From positions 87,366 to 151,365 of the forward strand of contig JAJXVB010000006.1 of NCBI GenBank assembly GCA_021782365.1: a DNA stretch of 64,000 nucleotides. Reading direction: 5' to 3'. Shown in pieces: positions 29,491 through 38,914 of this stretch (position 1 is the stretch's first letter; each line of letters starts with the position of its first letter). The position numbers and the translations under genes were made by a program. The stretch is from Pseudomonadota bacterium. GTDB lineage: Bacteria; Pseudomonadota; Gammaproteobacteria; Burkholderiales; Gallionellaceae. Below the pieces are notes generated by a model. It did not search any database. It saw only the letters and a list, made by a program, of their open reading frames with translations, and had not been told where the DNA came from.

Positions 29491-30383
29491 CCTCTGGGAT
29501 GATGCCTCAAATGCAGCTGCTTCAGCCGCTCACGCGCGACATGGGTATAGATCTGCGTGGTGGAAATGTCCGCATGCCCCAGAAGCATCTGCACCACGCG
29601 CAGGTCTGCGCCATGATTCAGAAGATGGGTGGCGAACGCATGGCGCAGCGTGTGGGGCGAAATCGGCTTCTCTATGCCGGCATTTCGAGCATGCTTCTTG
29701 ATCAGCTGCCAGAACATCTGGCGCGTCATCGCTTCAGCCCTTGATGTGACGAAGAGGTCGTCGCTGACATGCGCTCCCAGAAGCACGGATCTCGAAGTCG
29801 ACACATAGCGGTTGAGCCAGTCCAGCGCCTCCTCGCCCAGCGGCACCATGCGCTCCTTGTTCCCCTTTCCCGTCACGCGCAGCGCCCCCATGTCCATGCT
29901 CACCTCCGCAAGCTTGAGACTCACGAGCTCGGTCACGCGCAGGCCGCAGGCATAAAGCACCTCCAACATGGCGCGATCGCGAAGCCCGAGAGGTGTTTCC
30001 GTGTCCGGAGCAGCCAGGAGCAGCTCCACATCCTTTTCCGTTAGCGTCTTGGGCAGTTGCCTCGGAAGCTTTGGCGCATCGACCTTAAGCGTCGGATCGA
30101 CCTGTATCCTTCCCTGTCTCAGAAGATAGCGGAAAAGACGTTTGAGACTGGAGAGGCTGCGCCCGGTGGAACTCGCCCTGGCATGCTGCACCGTGAACAT
30201 CTCGCCGAGATAACCCTGTATGTCCGCATGGGTGGTCTGCAGCAACCCGACTTTGCGGCGATCTTCAAGCCATGCCGCGAACTTATCGAGATCCCTCCTG
30301 TAACTCTCCAGCGTGTTGCGCGAGAGCCCGTCTTCAAGCCACAGGCTGTCCGTAAACTCGTCGAGAAGGTCAGCGTCCTTCAT
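29487..30383 (-). CDS. xerD: Tyrosine recombinase XerD
   Basis: XerD, with XerC, resolves chromosome dimers at dif near the terminus. The 298-residue protein has the N-terminal SAM-like DNA-binding region. The catalytic residues are complete: Arg in CGLRVTEL, Lys in TGKGNKERMVPL, HTLRHAFATH, GHADISTTQ and the nucleophile Tyr in IYTHV. The start at 30383 (MKDADLL) is the first Met near the conserved N-terminus; the longer frame lies inside ogt. It overlaps the ogt end by 14 bp. Confidence 0.94.
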   Translation of the reverse strand: MKDADLLDEFTDSLWLEDGLSRNTLESYRRDLDKFAAWLEDRRKVGLLQTTHADIQGYLGEMFTVQHARASSTGRSLSSLKRLFRYLLRQGRIQVDPTLKVDAPKLPRQLPKTLTEKDVELLLAAPDTETPLGLRDRAMLEVLYACGLRVTELVSLKLAEVSMDMGALRVTGKGNKERMVPLGEEALDWLNRYVSTSRSVLLGAHVSDDLFVTSRAEAMTRQMFWQLIKKHARNAGIEKPISPHTLRHAFATHLLNHGADLRVVQMLLGHADISTTQIYTHVARERLKQLHLRHHPRG

Positions 30384-30831
30384 GAACAAGCAGCCAGCGC
30401 TTGATGTCGAGCGGGGCGCCGCCCGCATGCTTCATGAAGCCGCCGATTCCTGATTTTCCAAGCACGCGGTGGCAGGGGATGACGACGGGGATCGGATTCG
30501 CACCGCACGCCTGGCCGACGGCCTGCGCACCCGAAGCGAGTTCAGCAGCAAGCTCCCCATAGCTCTTGGTCTTTCCGCTGGGTATCCCGAGCAGGGCATC
30601 CCACACCCTTTTCTGATGGGGCGTCCCGGCGGGATCAAGGGGAATGGAAAACACATGCATGGGATTTTCGAGATAGCACATGAGCTCCTTGCACACGCGA
30701 TCCGCGAATGCATGCTCCGGCGCCTTGGTTTCTTCGCCAATTGGCAGAAAATCGATGCCGTTAAGGGCATCCTTCGTGCAGCGTATGCCGAGCACTGAGA
30801 ACGGTGTATATAGTTTTGCCTGATAGTCCAT
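30370..30831 (-). CDS. ogt: Methylated-DNA--protein-cysteine methyltransferase
   Basis: This suicide repair protein moves alkyl groups from O6-alkylguanine to its own Cys. The 153-residue protein has the active-site PCHRV (in IPVVIPCHRVLGKSGIGGF) and the helix-turn-helix-like GIPSGKTKSYGELA. The start at 30831 (MDYQAKL) was chosen because upstream codons lie in the rplS terminator. It is 40 bp downstream of rplS but separated by that terminator. Confidence 0.94.
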   Translation of the reverse strand: MDYQAKLYTPFSVLGIRCTKDALNGIDFLPIGEETKAPEHAFADRVCKELMCYLENPMHVFSIPLDPAGTPHQKRVWDALLGIPSGKTKSYGELAAELASGAQAVGQACGANPIPVVIPCHRVLGKSGIGGFMKHAGGAPLDIKRWLLVHEGR

Positions 30832-30841
30832 GGCGCAAATG

Positions 30842-30867
30842 AAAACGGGAGCCAGGGCTCCCGTTTT
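30842..30867 (-). terminator. Intrinsic terminator after rplS
   Basis: A perfect 12-bp inverted repeat (AAAACGGGAGCC / GGCTCCCGTTTT) with a 2-nt centre ends in four T on either strand. It lies immediately after the rplS stop and before the ogt start, so it should end the rpsP-rimM-trmD-rplS transcript. Confidence 0.85.
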
Positions 30868-30874
30868 GTGCATC

Positions 30875-31237
30875 CTAGCCGCGAGTCGCGAGCTTTTCCT
30901 TGATGCGGGCAGACTTGCCTGAGCGCTCGCGCAGATAATAGAGCTTCGCGCGGCGCACAGAGCCGCGGCGTTTCACTTCTATCCCTGCGATCACCGGGGA
31001 ATAGGTCTGGAATGTACGCTCCACGCCTTCGCCTGCGGATATCTTGCGAACGATGAAGCTCGAGTTCAGGCCGCGGTTGCGTTTTGCGATCACGACGCCC
31101 TCGAATGCCTGGACGCGCTTGCGCTCGCCTTCGACCACGTTCACGCTGACGACCACGGTGTCTCCGGGCGCGAATTCGGGTATGGTTTTACCCAGACGGG
31201 CGATTTCTTCCTGTTCCAATTGTTCGATCAAGTTCAT
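30875..31237 (-). CDS. rplS: 50S ribosomal protein L19
   Basis: L19 sits at the 30S-50S interface. The 120-residue protein has the family core [38 protein letters not shown], and the C-terminal [25 protein letters not shown]. It begins immediately after the trmD stop (TAA then ATG), with GGAG a few bases upstream. It is the last gene of the rpsP-rimM-trmD-rplS operon. Confidence 0.98.
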   Translation of the reverse strand: MNLIEQLEQEEIARLGKTIPEFAPGDTVVVSVNVVEGERKRVQAFEGVVIAKRNRGLNSSFIVRKISAGEGVERTFQTYSPVIAGIEVKRRGSVRRAKLYYLRERSGKSARIKEKLATRG

Positions 31238-32014
31238 TTACTGCTCCTTTTTAGAATTCGGATCTTGTTCCTTCTGAAACTCGGCCAGAAGACCAGATTC
31301 CTCTTTTGTCAAATCACGCCTTGCCAGCAACTCTGGACGGCGCAACCACGTTCTGCCCAACGACTGGGAAAGCCGCCAGCGCTGTATGTCAGCATGATTG
31401 CCTGACAACAAAACCGGGGGCACGGCTTCACCGTTAAACACTTCGGGGCGGGTGTAGTGCGGGCAATCCAGCAGGCCCTGAACGAAAGAATCCTGCTCTG
31501 CAGAATCCGCATCTCCCAGGACGCCCGGCAACTGCCTGACCAGCGCATCCATCAACACCATCGCCGCCAACTCTCCACCGGACAGCACATAGTCGCCGAT
31601 CGAGATCTCCTGATCCACCATCTGGCGAATCAGGCGCTCATCTATTCCCTCATAACGGCCCGCAAGCAGGATGAGCCCGTCTGCGGACATCTCGGTCAAT
31701 TCCTTCACCACGGAATGCGTGAGCAGCCTTCCCTGGGGTGAGAGGTAGACCACCCTGCTCTTCGCAATGCCGCTGGCATTCTGTCTTGCCCGCGCGGCCT
31801 TGATCGCCGCCGCAAGCGGCTCGGCCATCATCACCATACCCGGACCGCCGCCGTAAGGCCTGTCGTCCACGGTTCTGTGGTTGTCCGTCGTGAAATCCCG
31901 CGGATTCCACGTTCTCAATACATAACGCCCCTGTTCGGCCGCGCGGCGCGTGATGCCATATTGCGTCAGCGCATCGAACATCTGCGGAAATAGTGTGATG
32001 ACGTCGAATATCAC
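31238..32014 (-). CDS. trmD: tRNA (guanine-37-N1)-methyltransferase
   Basis: TrmD methylates G37 next to the anticodon of several tRNAs; it is an essential SPOUT enzyme. The 258-residue protein has [10 protein letters not shown], the SAM knot [14 protein letters not shown] and [16 protein letters not shown], then RLLPGVLG-like ([18 protein letters not shown]). It uses a GTG start (32014) that overlaps the rimM TGA, so the two are coupled. Confidence 0.97.
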   Translation of the reverse strand: MIFDVITLFPQMFDALTQYGITRRAAEQGRYVLRTWNPRDFTTDNHRTVDDRPYGGGPGMVMMAEPLAAAIKAARARQNASGIAKSRVVYLSPQGRLLTHSVVKELTEMSADGLILLAGRYEGIDERLIRQMVDQEISIGDYVLSGGELAAMVLMDALVRQLPGVLGDADSAEQDSFVQGLLDCPHYTRPEVFNGEAVPPVLLSGNHADIQRWRLSQSLGRTWLRRPELLARRDLTKEESGLLAEFQKEQDPNSKKEQ

Positions 32015-32511
32015 GACAGGTAATCCGCCGACCAGTTTACCCTTATGGTCCTGGCATCCATGTCCACATCGCCTATGACGCTTTCCAGAAACGGGATCAA
32101 TATGTCAGGGCCCTTGCCCTTCACGACCAGAACATCGTTCGCACCCGTCTCGAGCAGCTCGCTCACGATGCCCAGATTCTCGCCTGCATCGCTGATCACC
32201 GCAAGACCGATCAGGTCCGTCCAGTAATACTCGTCCTCTTCCTGCTCAGGCAGACTGCTGCGCGGAACACCGATCAGCAGACCCTTCAGCTTCTCGGCCG
32301 CATGGCGGTCCGTGCAGCCCGGAAACTGCACCGCCAGCGTCTTGTCGCGCGCCTCTGCCTGCAGCACCTTTATTTCGCGCCAGGGGCCATGCTCATGCCC
32401 CAGATACCAGACCTCGTAGTCCAGCAGGCTGTCGACATATTCGCTGTACGGCTGAACCTTCACCCAGCCGCGCACACCAAAAGCCGATGCCACGCGCCCC
32501 ATGATCACCAT
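32011..32511 (-). CDS. rimM: Ribosome maturation factor RimM
   Basis: RimM is a 30S assembly factor that binds S19 and acts on the 16S 3' domain. The 166-residue protein has the N-terminal [18 protein letters not shown] and the PRC-barrel part [15 protein letters not shown], ending with [14 protein letters not shown]. The start at 32511 (MVIMGRV) lies 13 bp after the rpsP stop; the alternative at 32565 would overlap rpsP by 41 bp. Confidence 0.96.
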   Translation of the reverse strand: MVIMGRVASAFGVRGWVKVQPYSEYVDSLLDYEVWYLGHEHGPWREIKVLQAEARDKTLAVQFPGCTDRHAAEKLKGLLIGVPRSSLPEQEEDEYYWTDLIGLAVISDAGENLGIVSELLETGANDVLVVKGKGPDILIPFLESVIGDVDMDARTIRVNWSADYLS

Positions 32512-32524
32512 GGGGTCAGTATTC

Positions 32525-32776
32525 TCAGGCAGCGGTTGCACCGGCACGCTTGACCAGCTTGGCAACCGCGTCGCTCAGCTGCGCGCCCTTGCTTTGCCAG
32601 TAGGCCACTCGTGCCATGTCCAGACGCAATGCTTCCTGCTTCTCGCTGGCGATGGAATTGTAAAAACCAACGCGCTCGATGAAGCGGCCGTCGCGACGGT
32701 TGCGGGAATCTGCAACCACTACGTTGTAAAACGGACGATTCTTGGAACCGCCACGGGAAAGACGAATGATGACCAT
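32525..32776 (-). CDS. rpsP: 30S ribosomal protein S16
   Basis: S16 is a primary assembly protein of the 30S body. The 83-residue protein is canonical: [34 protein letters not shown] at the N-terminus and an ordinary length. It heads the four-gene rpsP-rimM-trmD-rplS operon, with a good sigma-70 promoter 73 bp upstream (32849-32877). Confidence 0.98.
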   Translation of the reverse strand: MVIIRLSRGGSKNRPFYNVVVADSRNRRDGRFIERVGFYNSIASEKQEALRLDMARVAYWQSKGAQLSDAVAKLVKRAGATAA

Positions 32777-32848
32777 AACAGACCTATTTTAAAAAATGCA
32801 ATCGGGCTTCGGCATGCTCACTGCCATGCATGCCACAAAAGGGGACGC

Positions 32849-32877
32849 ATTCTACGACACAAGGCTCCTGCTAGCAA
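32849..32877 (-). promoter_or_regulatory. Probable sigma-70 promoter of the rpsP operon
   Basis: On the minus strand TTGCTA and TAGAAT are spaced by exactly 17 bp. The promoter lies between the ccsA-like stop and rpsP, leaving a leader of about 65 nt. Confidence 0.6.
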
Positions 32878-32898
32878 GCACCTTGATATTCAACGCAT

Positions 32899-33711
32899 TT
32901 AGCGGTGCAGCAGCTGTTCCAGCACGAACTTGCTGCCAATATAGGCCAGCACCAGAAACAAAAAGCCGCTCACCGTCCAGCGCACGGCGGTTTTCCCGCG
33001 CCATCCGTAGTAGTGGTGTCCCGTGAGCAGGCCTGCAAACACGCACCAGGAGATGAAGCCAAACAGCACCTTGTGGTTGAATTCCCAGGCCTTACCGAAT
33101 ATCTCCTCGGAAAAGAAAATGCCCGAGGCCAGCGTCAGCGTCAGCAATATGAAGCCCATGCCTATCATCCTGAACAGAAGGCTTTCCATGGTCAAGAGAG
33201 GCGGCAGGGTGCGCAGGATGCGCGGCAGGTTTGCGTGGTGCAGCCGTTTTTCAACGAGCGAAATCAGGACCGCATGCAGGGTCGCGATGGTGAAAAGGCT
33301 GTAGGCCAGCATCGCAACCGCGATGTGCACCTTGAAGGCCAGCAAGTCCGTATGATCGAGGCGGTGATCCACGGGAAAGATTTCAGGCAGAACCAGCGCG
33401 ACAGCCGCCAATGGCAAAACCAGCGCCTGCAGCCCCCCTATCGGGTAAAAGAACCTCGCAATCCAGTACACGACCAGCGTCAGCCAGACGATCAGCGAAA
33501 CCGCATTGAATACGCCCAGGTCTATGATGCCGCCAGAAAATATGCCCTGCCACAGCAGATAGCCGTGCAATGCAATGGGGATCAGGGACAGGTGGCCCAC
33601 CGCGCCGCGGCAACGATCGTCGCATTCGCCAGAGGCATGCGCGCGCCAGAAATAGGCGGCGAGCAGCAGATAGGCAGAAAACGCAATGATGACGAGGAGA
33701 AGATTAGGCAT
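32899..33711 (-). CDS. CcsA/YpjD-like cytochrome c assembly membrane protein
   Basis: This 270-residue polytopic protein has about eight membrane helices and the family's His-containing segments (KVHIAVAMLAYSLFTIATLHAVL; WEFNHKVLFGFISWCVFAGLL). It resembles the CcsA/CcmC-type haem-handling domain in its short YpjD form. In many betaproteobacteria such a gene is divergent from ffh, as here. A role in cytochrome c biogenesis is suggested by family only; no partner genes are adjacent. Confidence 0.85.
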   Translation of the reverse strand: MPNLLLVIIAFSAYLLLAAYFWRAHASGECDDRCRGAVGHLSLIPIALHGYLLWQGIFSGGIIDLGVFNAVSLIVWLTLVVYWIARFFYPIGGLQALVLPLAAVALVLPEIFPVDHRLDHTDLLAFKVHIAVAMLAYSLFTIATLHAVLISLVEKRLHHANLPRILRTLPPLLTMESLLFRMIGMGFILLTLTLASGIFFSEEIFGKAWEFNHKVLFGFISWCVFAGLLTGHHYYGWRGKTAVRWTVSGFLFLVLAYIGSKFVLEQLLHR

Positions 33712-33772
33712 TTTTTGTCAGGATGTTTTAGACTTACGGATTCTACATCATTGATCAGCCACAAGGACAGAC

Positions 33773-35125
33773 ATGCTGGACAATCTGACGCAACGCCTAT
33801 CCGGCGTCATCAAGAATCTGCGCGGACAGGCTCGTCTTACCGAGACCAACATCCAGGACGCGATGCGCGAAGTGCGCATGGCGCTGCTCGAGGCGGACGT
33901 CGCACTGCCCGTCGTGAAGGAATTCGCAGCCCAGGTCAAGGAAGCGGCCCTTGGCCAGGAAGTCATAGGCAACCTTAATCCGGGTCAGGCCTTCATAGGC
34001 GTGGTTCACCGCGAGCTCACGAGCATCATGGGCAAGCACAACGACGCGCTCAACCTAGCCACCACCCCACCCGCAGTGATACTGATGGCGGGTCTTCAGG
34101 GCGCGGGCAAGACCACCACCTGCGGCAAGCTTGCAAAGCTGCTTCTCGACCAGCAGAAAAAGAAGACGCTTCTGGTCAGCTGCGACATCTACCGCCCTGC
34201 CGCCATCGAGCAGCTGCGCACGCTCGCACAGCAACTCGACATCGATTTCTTCCCGTCCGACAACAGCCAGCGCCCCGAGGACATCGCGCTTGCCGCGCTG
34301 GACTATGCGCGCAAGCATCACCACGATGTGCTGATCGTGGATACCGCAGGCCGCCTCGCGATAGACGAGACGATGATGGCCGAGATCAAACGGCTCCACT
34401 CCGCGCTCAAACCGATCGAGACGCTCTTCGTGGTGGACGCGATGACGGGCCAGGATGCGGTCAACACAGCCAAGGCATTCGGCGAAGCGTTGCCGCTCAC
34501 CGGCATCATCCTGACCAAGATGGATGGCGATGCACGCGGCGGCGCCGCGCTATCCGTGCGCCATGTCACGGGAAAACCGATCAAGTTCATCGGCGTGAGC
34601 GAGAAGCCAAGCGGTCTCGAAGCCTTCCATCCGGAGCGCATGGCTTCCCGCATCCTCGGCATGGGTGACGTTCTGTCCCTGCTCGAGGAAGCGCAGCGCG
34701 GAGTCGACCAGCAGGAAGCCGAGAAGCTCGCGAAGAAGATGCAGACCGGCAAGAGCTTCGATCTCAACGACTTCAAGATGCAGATGGTGCAGATGCGCAA
34801 GATGGGCGGCCTCTCCGCGCTGATGGACAAGCTCCCCACACAGCTTTCTCAGGCTGCAGCCGACTCGAAAATGGACGACAAGGTTTTCAGCCGCATGGAA
34901 GGCATCATCAATTCGATGACCCCGCAGGAGAGAAGCCGTCCCGAAATCATCAAGGCTTCGCGCAAGAAGAGGATAGCCGACGGCTCAGGCGTCAAGGTGA
35001 TGCACGTCAACCAGCTTCTGAACCAGTTCGAGCAGGCGCAGAAAATGATGAAGATGTTCGCCAAGGGTGGCGGCATCGCCAAGATGATGCGCGGCATGGC
35101 CGGCAAGATTCCCGGCATGCGCTGA
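33773..35125 (+). CDS. ffh: Signal recognition particle protein Ffh
   Basis: Ffh is the GTPase that, with 4.5S RNA, targets membrane proteins to FtsY and SecYEG. The 450-residue protein has the N domain, GTPase motifs GLQGAGKTTTCGKLA, VDTAGRL and LTKMDGDARGGAALS. A Met-rich M domain follows (MQMVQMRKMGGLSALMDKLP; tail GGIAKMMRGMAGKIPGMR). The start has AAGGAC 7 bp upstream. It is divergent from the CcsA-like gene. Confidence 0.98.
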   Translation: MLDNLTQRLSGVIKNLRGQARLTETNIQDAMREVRMALLEADVALPVVKEFAAQVKEAALGQEVIGNLNPGQAFIGVVHRELTSIMGKHNDALNLATTPPAVILMAGLQGAGKTTTCGKLAKLLLDQQKKKTLLVSCDIYRPAAIEQLRTLAQQLDIDFFPSDNSQRPEDIALAALDYARKHHHDVLIVDTAGRLAIDETMMAEIKRLHSALKPIETLFVVDAMTGQDAVNTAKAFGEALPLTGIILTKMDGDARGGAALSVRHVTGKPIKFIGVSEKPSGLEAFHPERMASRILGMGDVLSLLEEAQRGVDQQEAEKLAKKMQTGKSFDLNDFKMQMVQMRKMGGLSALMDKLPTQLSQAAADSKMDDKVFSRMEGIINSMTPQERSRPEIIKASRKKRIADGSGVKVMHVNQLLNQFEQAQKMMKMFAKGGGIAKMMRGMAGKIPGMR

Positions 35126-35160
35126 TCCCGCCATATTTTTTAACCATTAGCTAAAGAAAC

Positions 35161-35865
35161 ATGATCAAGGCGATTATTTTCGACGTGGACGGCACGCTTG
35201 CCGATACAGAGGACGGCCACAGGCAATCCTTCAACAAGGCCTTTCTTGAAAGCGGCCTGGACTGGAACTGGGACGTTCCTCTCTATGACAAGCTGCTCAA
35301 GGTGACAGGCGGCAAGGAGCGCATCAAGTATTTCGTGAACGATTTCCTGGAGAACTACGAAAAACCCGAAGACTTCGACGGCTTCGTGAAGAACCTTCAT
35401 GCGCTGAAGACCAGGCACTACACCGAGATGATAGGCGAAGGCAACGTTCCCATGCGCCCCGGCATCAAGAAGCTGATAGAAGATGCCCATGCCGCCGGTA
35501 TCACGCTTGCGATCGCCACCACCACCACGCCCGAGAACGTATCCACGCTGCTCGAGGTGGGCCTGGGAAAAAACTGGGTGGATTATTTTTCGGCCAACGG
35601 CTGCGGCGACATCGTGCCCAAAAAGAAGCCTGCGCCCGACATCTATTTCTGGGTGCTGGAAAAACTGGGCCTGAAGCCTTCGGACTGCATCGCGCTCGAG
35701 GACTCGGAAAACGGGCTCAAGGCAAGCCTTGCCGCGGGCGTCAGGACATACATCACCACGAACTATTACACCAGCAGACAGAACTTCGAAGGAGCAGAGG
35801 CGGTGTTCGAAGACCTGTCAGACCTCGGGAAATTCTACCGTTCGGCCGGACTCGCGCTAAGCTGA
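35161..35865 (+). CDS. cbbY: CbbY-like HAD phosphatase
   Basis: This 234-residue HAD hydrolase has a cap domain after motif I (IIFDVDGTLADTE) and then motif II Thr in IATTTTPE, Lys in PKKKPAPD and motif IV LEDSENGLKA. In autotrophs CbbY dephosphorylates xylulose-1,5-bisphosphate, an inhibitor of RuBisCO. The following genes rpe and gph are both used in the Calvin-Benson cycle and photorespiratory salvage, which supports that reading. No RuBisCO gene is in this window, so the role is inferred. Confidence 0.85.
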   Translation: MIKAIIFDVDGTLADTEDGHRQSFNKAFLESGLDWNWDVPLYDKLLKVTGGKERIKYFVNDFLENYEKPEDFDGFVKNLHALKTRHYTEMIGEGNVPMRPGIKKLIEDAHAAGITLAIATTTTPENVSTLLEVGLGKNWVDYFSANGCGDIVPKKKPAPDIYFWVLEKLGLKPSDCIALEDSENGLKASLAAGVRTYITTNYYTSRQNFEGAEAVFEDLSDLGKFYRSAGLALS

Positions 35866-35923
35866 TCGGCAATAAACGGAATATTCGGTTTAGAATACGT
35901 CATTCACAACTTTAAGGAAAACC

Positions 35924-36604
35924 ATGTACCAGATAGCCCCCAGCATCCTCTCCGCCAACTTTGCCAGGCTCGGTGAAGAAGTCGACAACGTATTGGCTTC
36001 AGGCGCCGACATCGTGCACTTCGACGTGATGGACAACCACTATGTGCCCAACCTGACAATAGGCCCGCTGGTGTGCGAAGCCTTGCGCAAGCACGGCGTG
36101 ACTGCCCCCATAGACGTGCACCTGATGGTGAAACCGGTGGATCGCATCATCCCCGACTTCGCCAAGGCGGGTGCTAGCTACATCACCTTCCACCCCGAGG
36201 CATCCGAGCACATAGACCGCACGATAGGCCTGATCAAGGAATCCGGCTGCAAGGCAGGCCTGGTGTTCAATCCAGCCACCCCGCTCGACGTTCTGGAATA
36301 CACGCTGCCCAAGCTCGACATGGTGCTTCTGATGTCGGTCAACCCAGGCTTCGGCGGCCAGAAGTTCATCCCCTACGTGCTGGACAAGGCCAGGAAAGTG
36401 CGTGCGATGATAGATGCCGGAGCCCATGACTGCAGGCTAGAGATCGACGGCGGTGTGGGCCCTGCCAACATCCGAGAGGTCGCGGCGGCAGGCGTGGACA
36501 CCTTCGTCGCAGGCTCGGCGATCTTCAATGCGCGCAAGGAATCGGACGCGAACAAGTACGACACCGTGCTTGCCGCGCTGCGCGCCGAGCTCGCCCAAGT
36601 CTAG
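35924..36604 (+). CDS. rpe: Ribulose-phosphate 3-epimerase
   Basis: Rpe interconverts ribulose 5-phosphate and xylulose 5-phosphate. The 226-residue TIM-barrel has [41 protein letters not shown] and LEIDGGV, giving the metal-binding His and Asp residues and the phosphate loop. The gene lies between cbbY and gph, all close and co-oriented. It serves both the pentose phosphate and Calvin cycles. Confidence 0.97.
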   Translation: MYQIAPSILSANFARLGEEVDNVLASGADIVHFDVMDNHYVPNLTIGPLVCEALRKHGVTAPIDVHLMVKPVDRIIPDFAKAGASYITFHPEASEHIDRTIGLIKESGCKAGLVFNPATPLDVLEYTLPKLDMVLLMSVNPGFGGQKFIPYVLDKARKVRAMIDAGAHDCRLEIDGGVGPANIREVAAAGVDTFVAGSAIFNARKESDANKYDTVLAALRAELAQV

Positions 36605-36613
36605 GCCGAAATC

Positions 36614-37312
36614 ATGAGCCAGCAGATCAAGAGATACAGCACACCCGTGAGCGTCAAGGCCGTCGTGATCGACCTGGACGGCACGCTGCTTCACACCGCA
36701 CCCGAGCTTTCCGAGGCGGCAAACCGCATGCTGCTGGACATGGACTACGCGCCAGTTTCCCAGGAACTCCTTGCAAGCTACATCGGCAACGGCATCAGCT
36801 GGCTCGTCAAGCGAGCGCTGACAGGAGACATGCATGCAACGCCAGACGCGGCGCTTTACGATCACGCATTGCCGATATTCGAGAAGCACTACACGGCGCT
36901 TCTCCTGCAGAGCAAGCCTTTCAACGGCGTGATCGAAGGCCTGGATGCGATGAAGGCGGCAGGCTTTCGCCTGGGATGCATCACCAACAAGGTAGAGCGC
37001 TACACCACCCCCCTGCTTTCGGGAACCGGCCTTGCCAAGTATTTCGAAATCGTCCTGTCCGGCGACACACTGACCGAGAAGAAGCCTCATCCGATGCCGC
37101 TGCTGCACGCGGCGAAATTCTTCGGCGTCCCAATCGACAAGCTGCTTCTGATCGGCGACTCGCTGAACGACGCGCTGGCCGCGCGCGCCGCGGAATGCCC
37201 TGTCTTCTGCGTGCCCTATGGCTACAACCACGGCGAACCCGTCGAGACGCTGGATCAGGATGCGGTGATCCCGAGCCTTGCCGCCGCCCTTCCCCTGATG
37301 AAGCTTGCCTGA
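36614..37312 (+). CDS. gph: Phosphoglycolate phosphatase
   Basis: This 232-residue HAD phosphatase has motif I VIDLDGTLLHTAPEL, motif II Thr in CITNKVERYT, Lys in TEKKPHPMPL and LLIGDSLNDALAAR. It is of the Gph/CbbZ type that removes 2-phosphoglycolate, made by RuBisCO oxygenation or DNA repair. It follows rpe by 9 bp, an order common in betaproteobacteria ahead of trpE. A heptameric repeat element fills the gap to trpE. Confidence 0.93.
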   Translation: MSQQIKRYSTPVSVKAVVIDLDGTLLHTAPELSEAANRMLLDMDYAPVSQELLASYIGNGISWLVKRALTGDMHATPDAALYDHALPIFEKHYTALLLQSKPFNGVIEGLDAMKAAGFRLGCITNKVERYTTPLLSGTGLAKYFEIVLSGDTLTEKKPHPMPLLHAAKFFGVPIDKLLLIGDSLNDALAARAAECPVFCVPYGYNHGEPVETLDQDAVIPSLAAALPLMKLA

Positions 37313-37317
37313 AAAAC

Positions 37318-37411
37318 AGGATTGACGATTAAGGACTGAGGATGCAAAAACGCAACTTGGCTGACATGGAAAAATCCACGGTTGCATCCTGCATCCTGAA
37401 TCCTGCATCCT
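37318..37411. repeat. Heptameric inverted repeat element, copy 2
   Basis: Left arm: four 7-mers AGGATTG, ACGATTA, AGGACTG, AGGATGC (37318-37345). Right arm: GCATCCT, GCATCCT, GAATCCT, GCATCCT (37384-37411). AGGATGCAA (37339-37347) pairs exactly with TTGCATCCT (37382-37390). It has the same period and polarity as the element at 3352-3432 and lies in the gph-trpE gap, ending 15 bp before trpE. Confidence 0.75.
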
Positions 37412-37426
37412 GATCTGGAGGTTTTC

Positions 37427-38914
37427 ATGTCACACCCGATCACCGAGCAGGAATTCAAAAATCTGGCCGAGCAGGGATACAACCGCATCCCGCTCGTCAT
37501 CGAGACTTTCGCGGATCTCGACACGCCTCTTTCGCTATACCTCAAGCTTGCGAACCAACCCTTTTCCTATCTTCTGGAATCCGTACAGGGAGGGGAGCGC
37601 TTCGGCCGCTATTCCTTCATCGGCCTGCCCGCTGACACGCGCATCACCGTGCGCGGAAAAAAGATCACGCTCAACCGTAAGAACGTCGAGACCGAGATCG
37701 AGGCAGAGAATCCGCTCGACTATATCCGCGCATACCAGTCGCAATTCAGGGTCGCCCCGCTTTCCGGGTTGCCTCGCTACACCGGGGGCCTTGCAGGCTA
37801 CTTCGGCTACGAGACCATACGCTATATCGAACCCCGTTTAAGCCACGTGCATAAGCCAGACGCGATAGGCACGCCCGACATTTTGCTGATGTTGACAGAG
37901 CAGCTCGCCGTGGTGGACAACCTGACCGGCAGGCTCACCTTCATCGTTTATGCTGATCCGGCAAATGCGAATGCCTACGCGCTTGCGCGCAAGCGTCTAT
38001 ATGAACTCATCGCGCTGCTCCGTCTTCCCGTCGAGATACCCTTCGGGCCCGCATCGAAATCGAGCGAGGCGAGATCCGAATTCGGCGAGACCGCCTTCAA
38101 GGCCGCGGTCGCGAAGGCCAAGCAATACATCTTCGACGGCGACATCATGCAGGTGGTGCTCTCTCAGCGCATGTCGCAGCCCTTCGCCGCATCGCCTCTT
38201 TCGCTTTACCGCGCGCTGCGCAGCATCAATCCTTCCCCCTACATGTTCTATTACGACATGGGCGACCACCATGTGGTCGGATCCTCTCCCGAGATACTGG
38301 CGCGCCTCGAAGGCGACACCGTCACCGTGCGTCCCATCGCGGGAACCCGGCCTCGCGGAAAATCCCAGGCGGAAGACGCCGCACTCGCGAAGGATCTCCT
38401 GAACGACCCCAAGGAACTCGCAGAACACCTGATGCTGATCGATCTGGGCCGCAACGACATCGGAAGGGTCGCGCAGAACGGCACGGTCAAACTCACCGAG
38501 AAGATGATCATAGAGCGCTACTCCCACGTGATGCACATCGTCTCGAACGTCGACGCGAAGCTGAAAGAAGGGCTTACCGCGATGGACGTGCTCAAGGCCA
38601 CCTTCCCCGCGGGCACCGTGTCGGGCGCGGCCAAGGTGCGCGCGATGGAAATCATAGACGAGCTCGAACCCTCGAAGCGCGGAATCTACGCGGGCGCAGT
38701 CGGCTATCTCGGCTTCAACGGCGACATGGACGTGGCCATCGCGCTTCGCACCGCGGTTGTCAAGGACTCAATGCTCTATGTGCAGGCGGGCGCCGGCATC
38801 GTCGCGGATTCCAATCCTGACAGCGAATGGCAGGAGACCCAGAACAAGGCCAGAGCCGTGCTGCGCGCGGCAGAAATGGTGCTGGCAGGACTCGATGTTC
38901 AGGCGCATCGCTGA
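37427..38914 (+). CDS. trpE: Anthranilate synthase component I
   Basis: TrpE makes anthranilate from chorismate, using ammonia from TrpG. The 495-residue protein has the tryptophan-feedback motif [16 protein letters not shown] (near residue 45) and the catalytic end [19 protein letters not shown] with IAGTRPRG. The feedback motif being intact suggests Trp inhibition. A GGAGG ribosome site lies 7 bp upstream. Its partners trpG and trpD are about 10.6 kb downstream, separated by an oxidoreductase, a pilus operon and a PEP-CTERM gene. Confidence 0.97.
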   Translation: MSHPITEQEFKNLAEQGYNRIPLVIETFADLDTPLSLYLKLANQPFSYLLESVQGGERFGRYSFIGLPADTRITVRGKKITLNRKNVETEIEAENPLDYIRAYQSQFRVAPLSGLPRYTGGLAGYFGYETIRYIEPRLSHVHKPDAIGTPDILLMLTEQLAVVDNLTGRLTFIVYADPANANAYALARKRLYELIALLRLPVEIPFGPASKSSEARSEFGETAFKAAVAKAKQYIFDGDIMQVVLSQRMSQPFAASPLSLYRALRSINPSPYMFYYDMGDHHVVGSSPEILARLEGDTVTVRPIAGTRPRGKSQAEDAALAKDLLNDPKELAEHLMLIDLGRNDIGRVAQNGTVKLTEKMIIERYSHVMHIVSNVDAKLKEGLTAMDVLKATFPAGTVSGAAKVRAMEIIDELEPSKRGIYAGAVGYLGFNGDMDVAIALRTAVVKDSMLYVQAGAGIVADSNPDSEWQETQNKARAVLRAAEMVLAGLDVQAHR

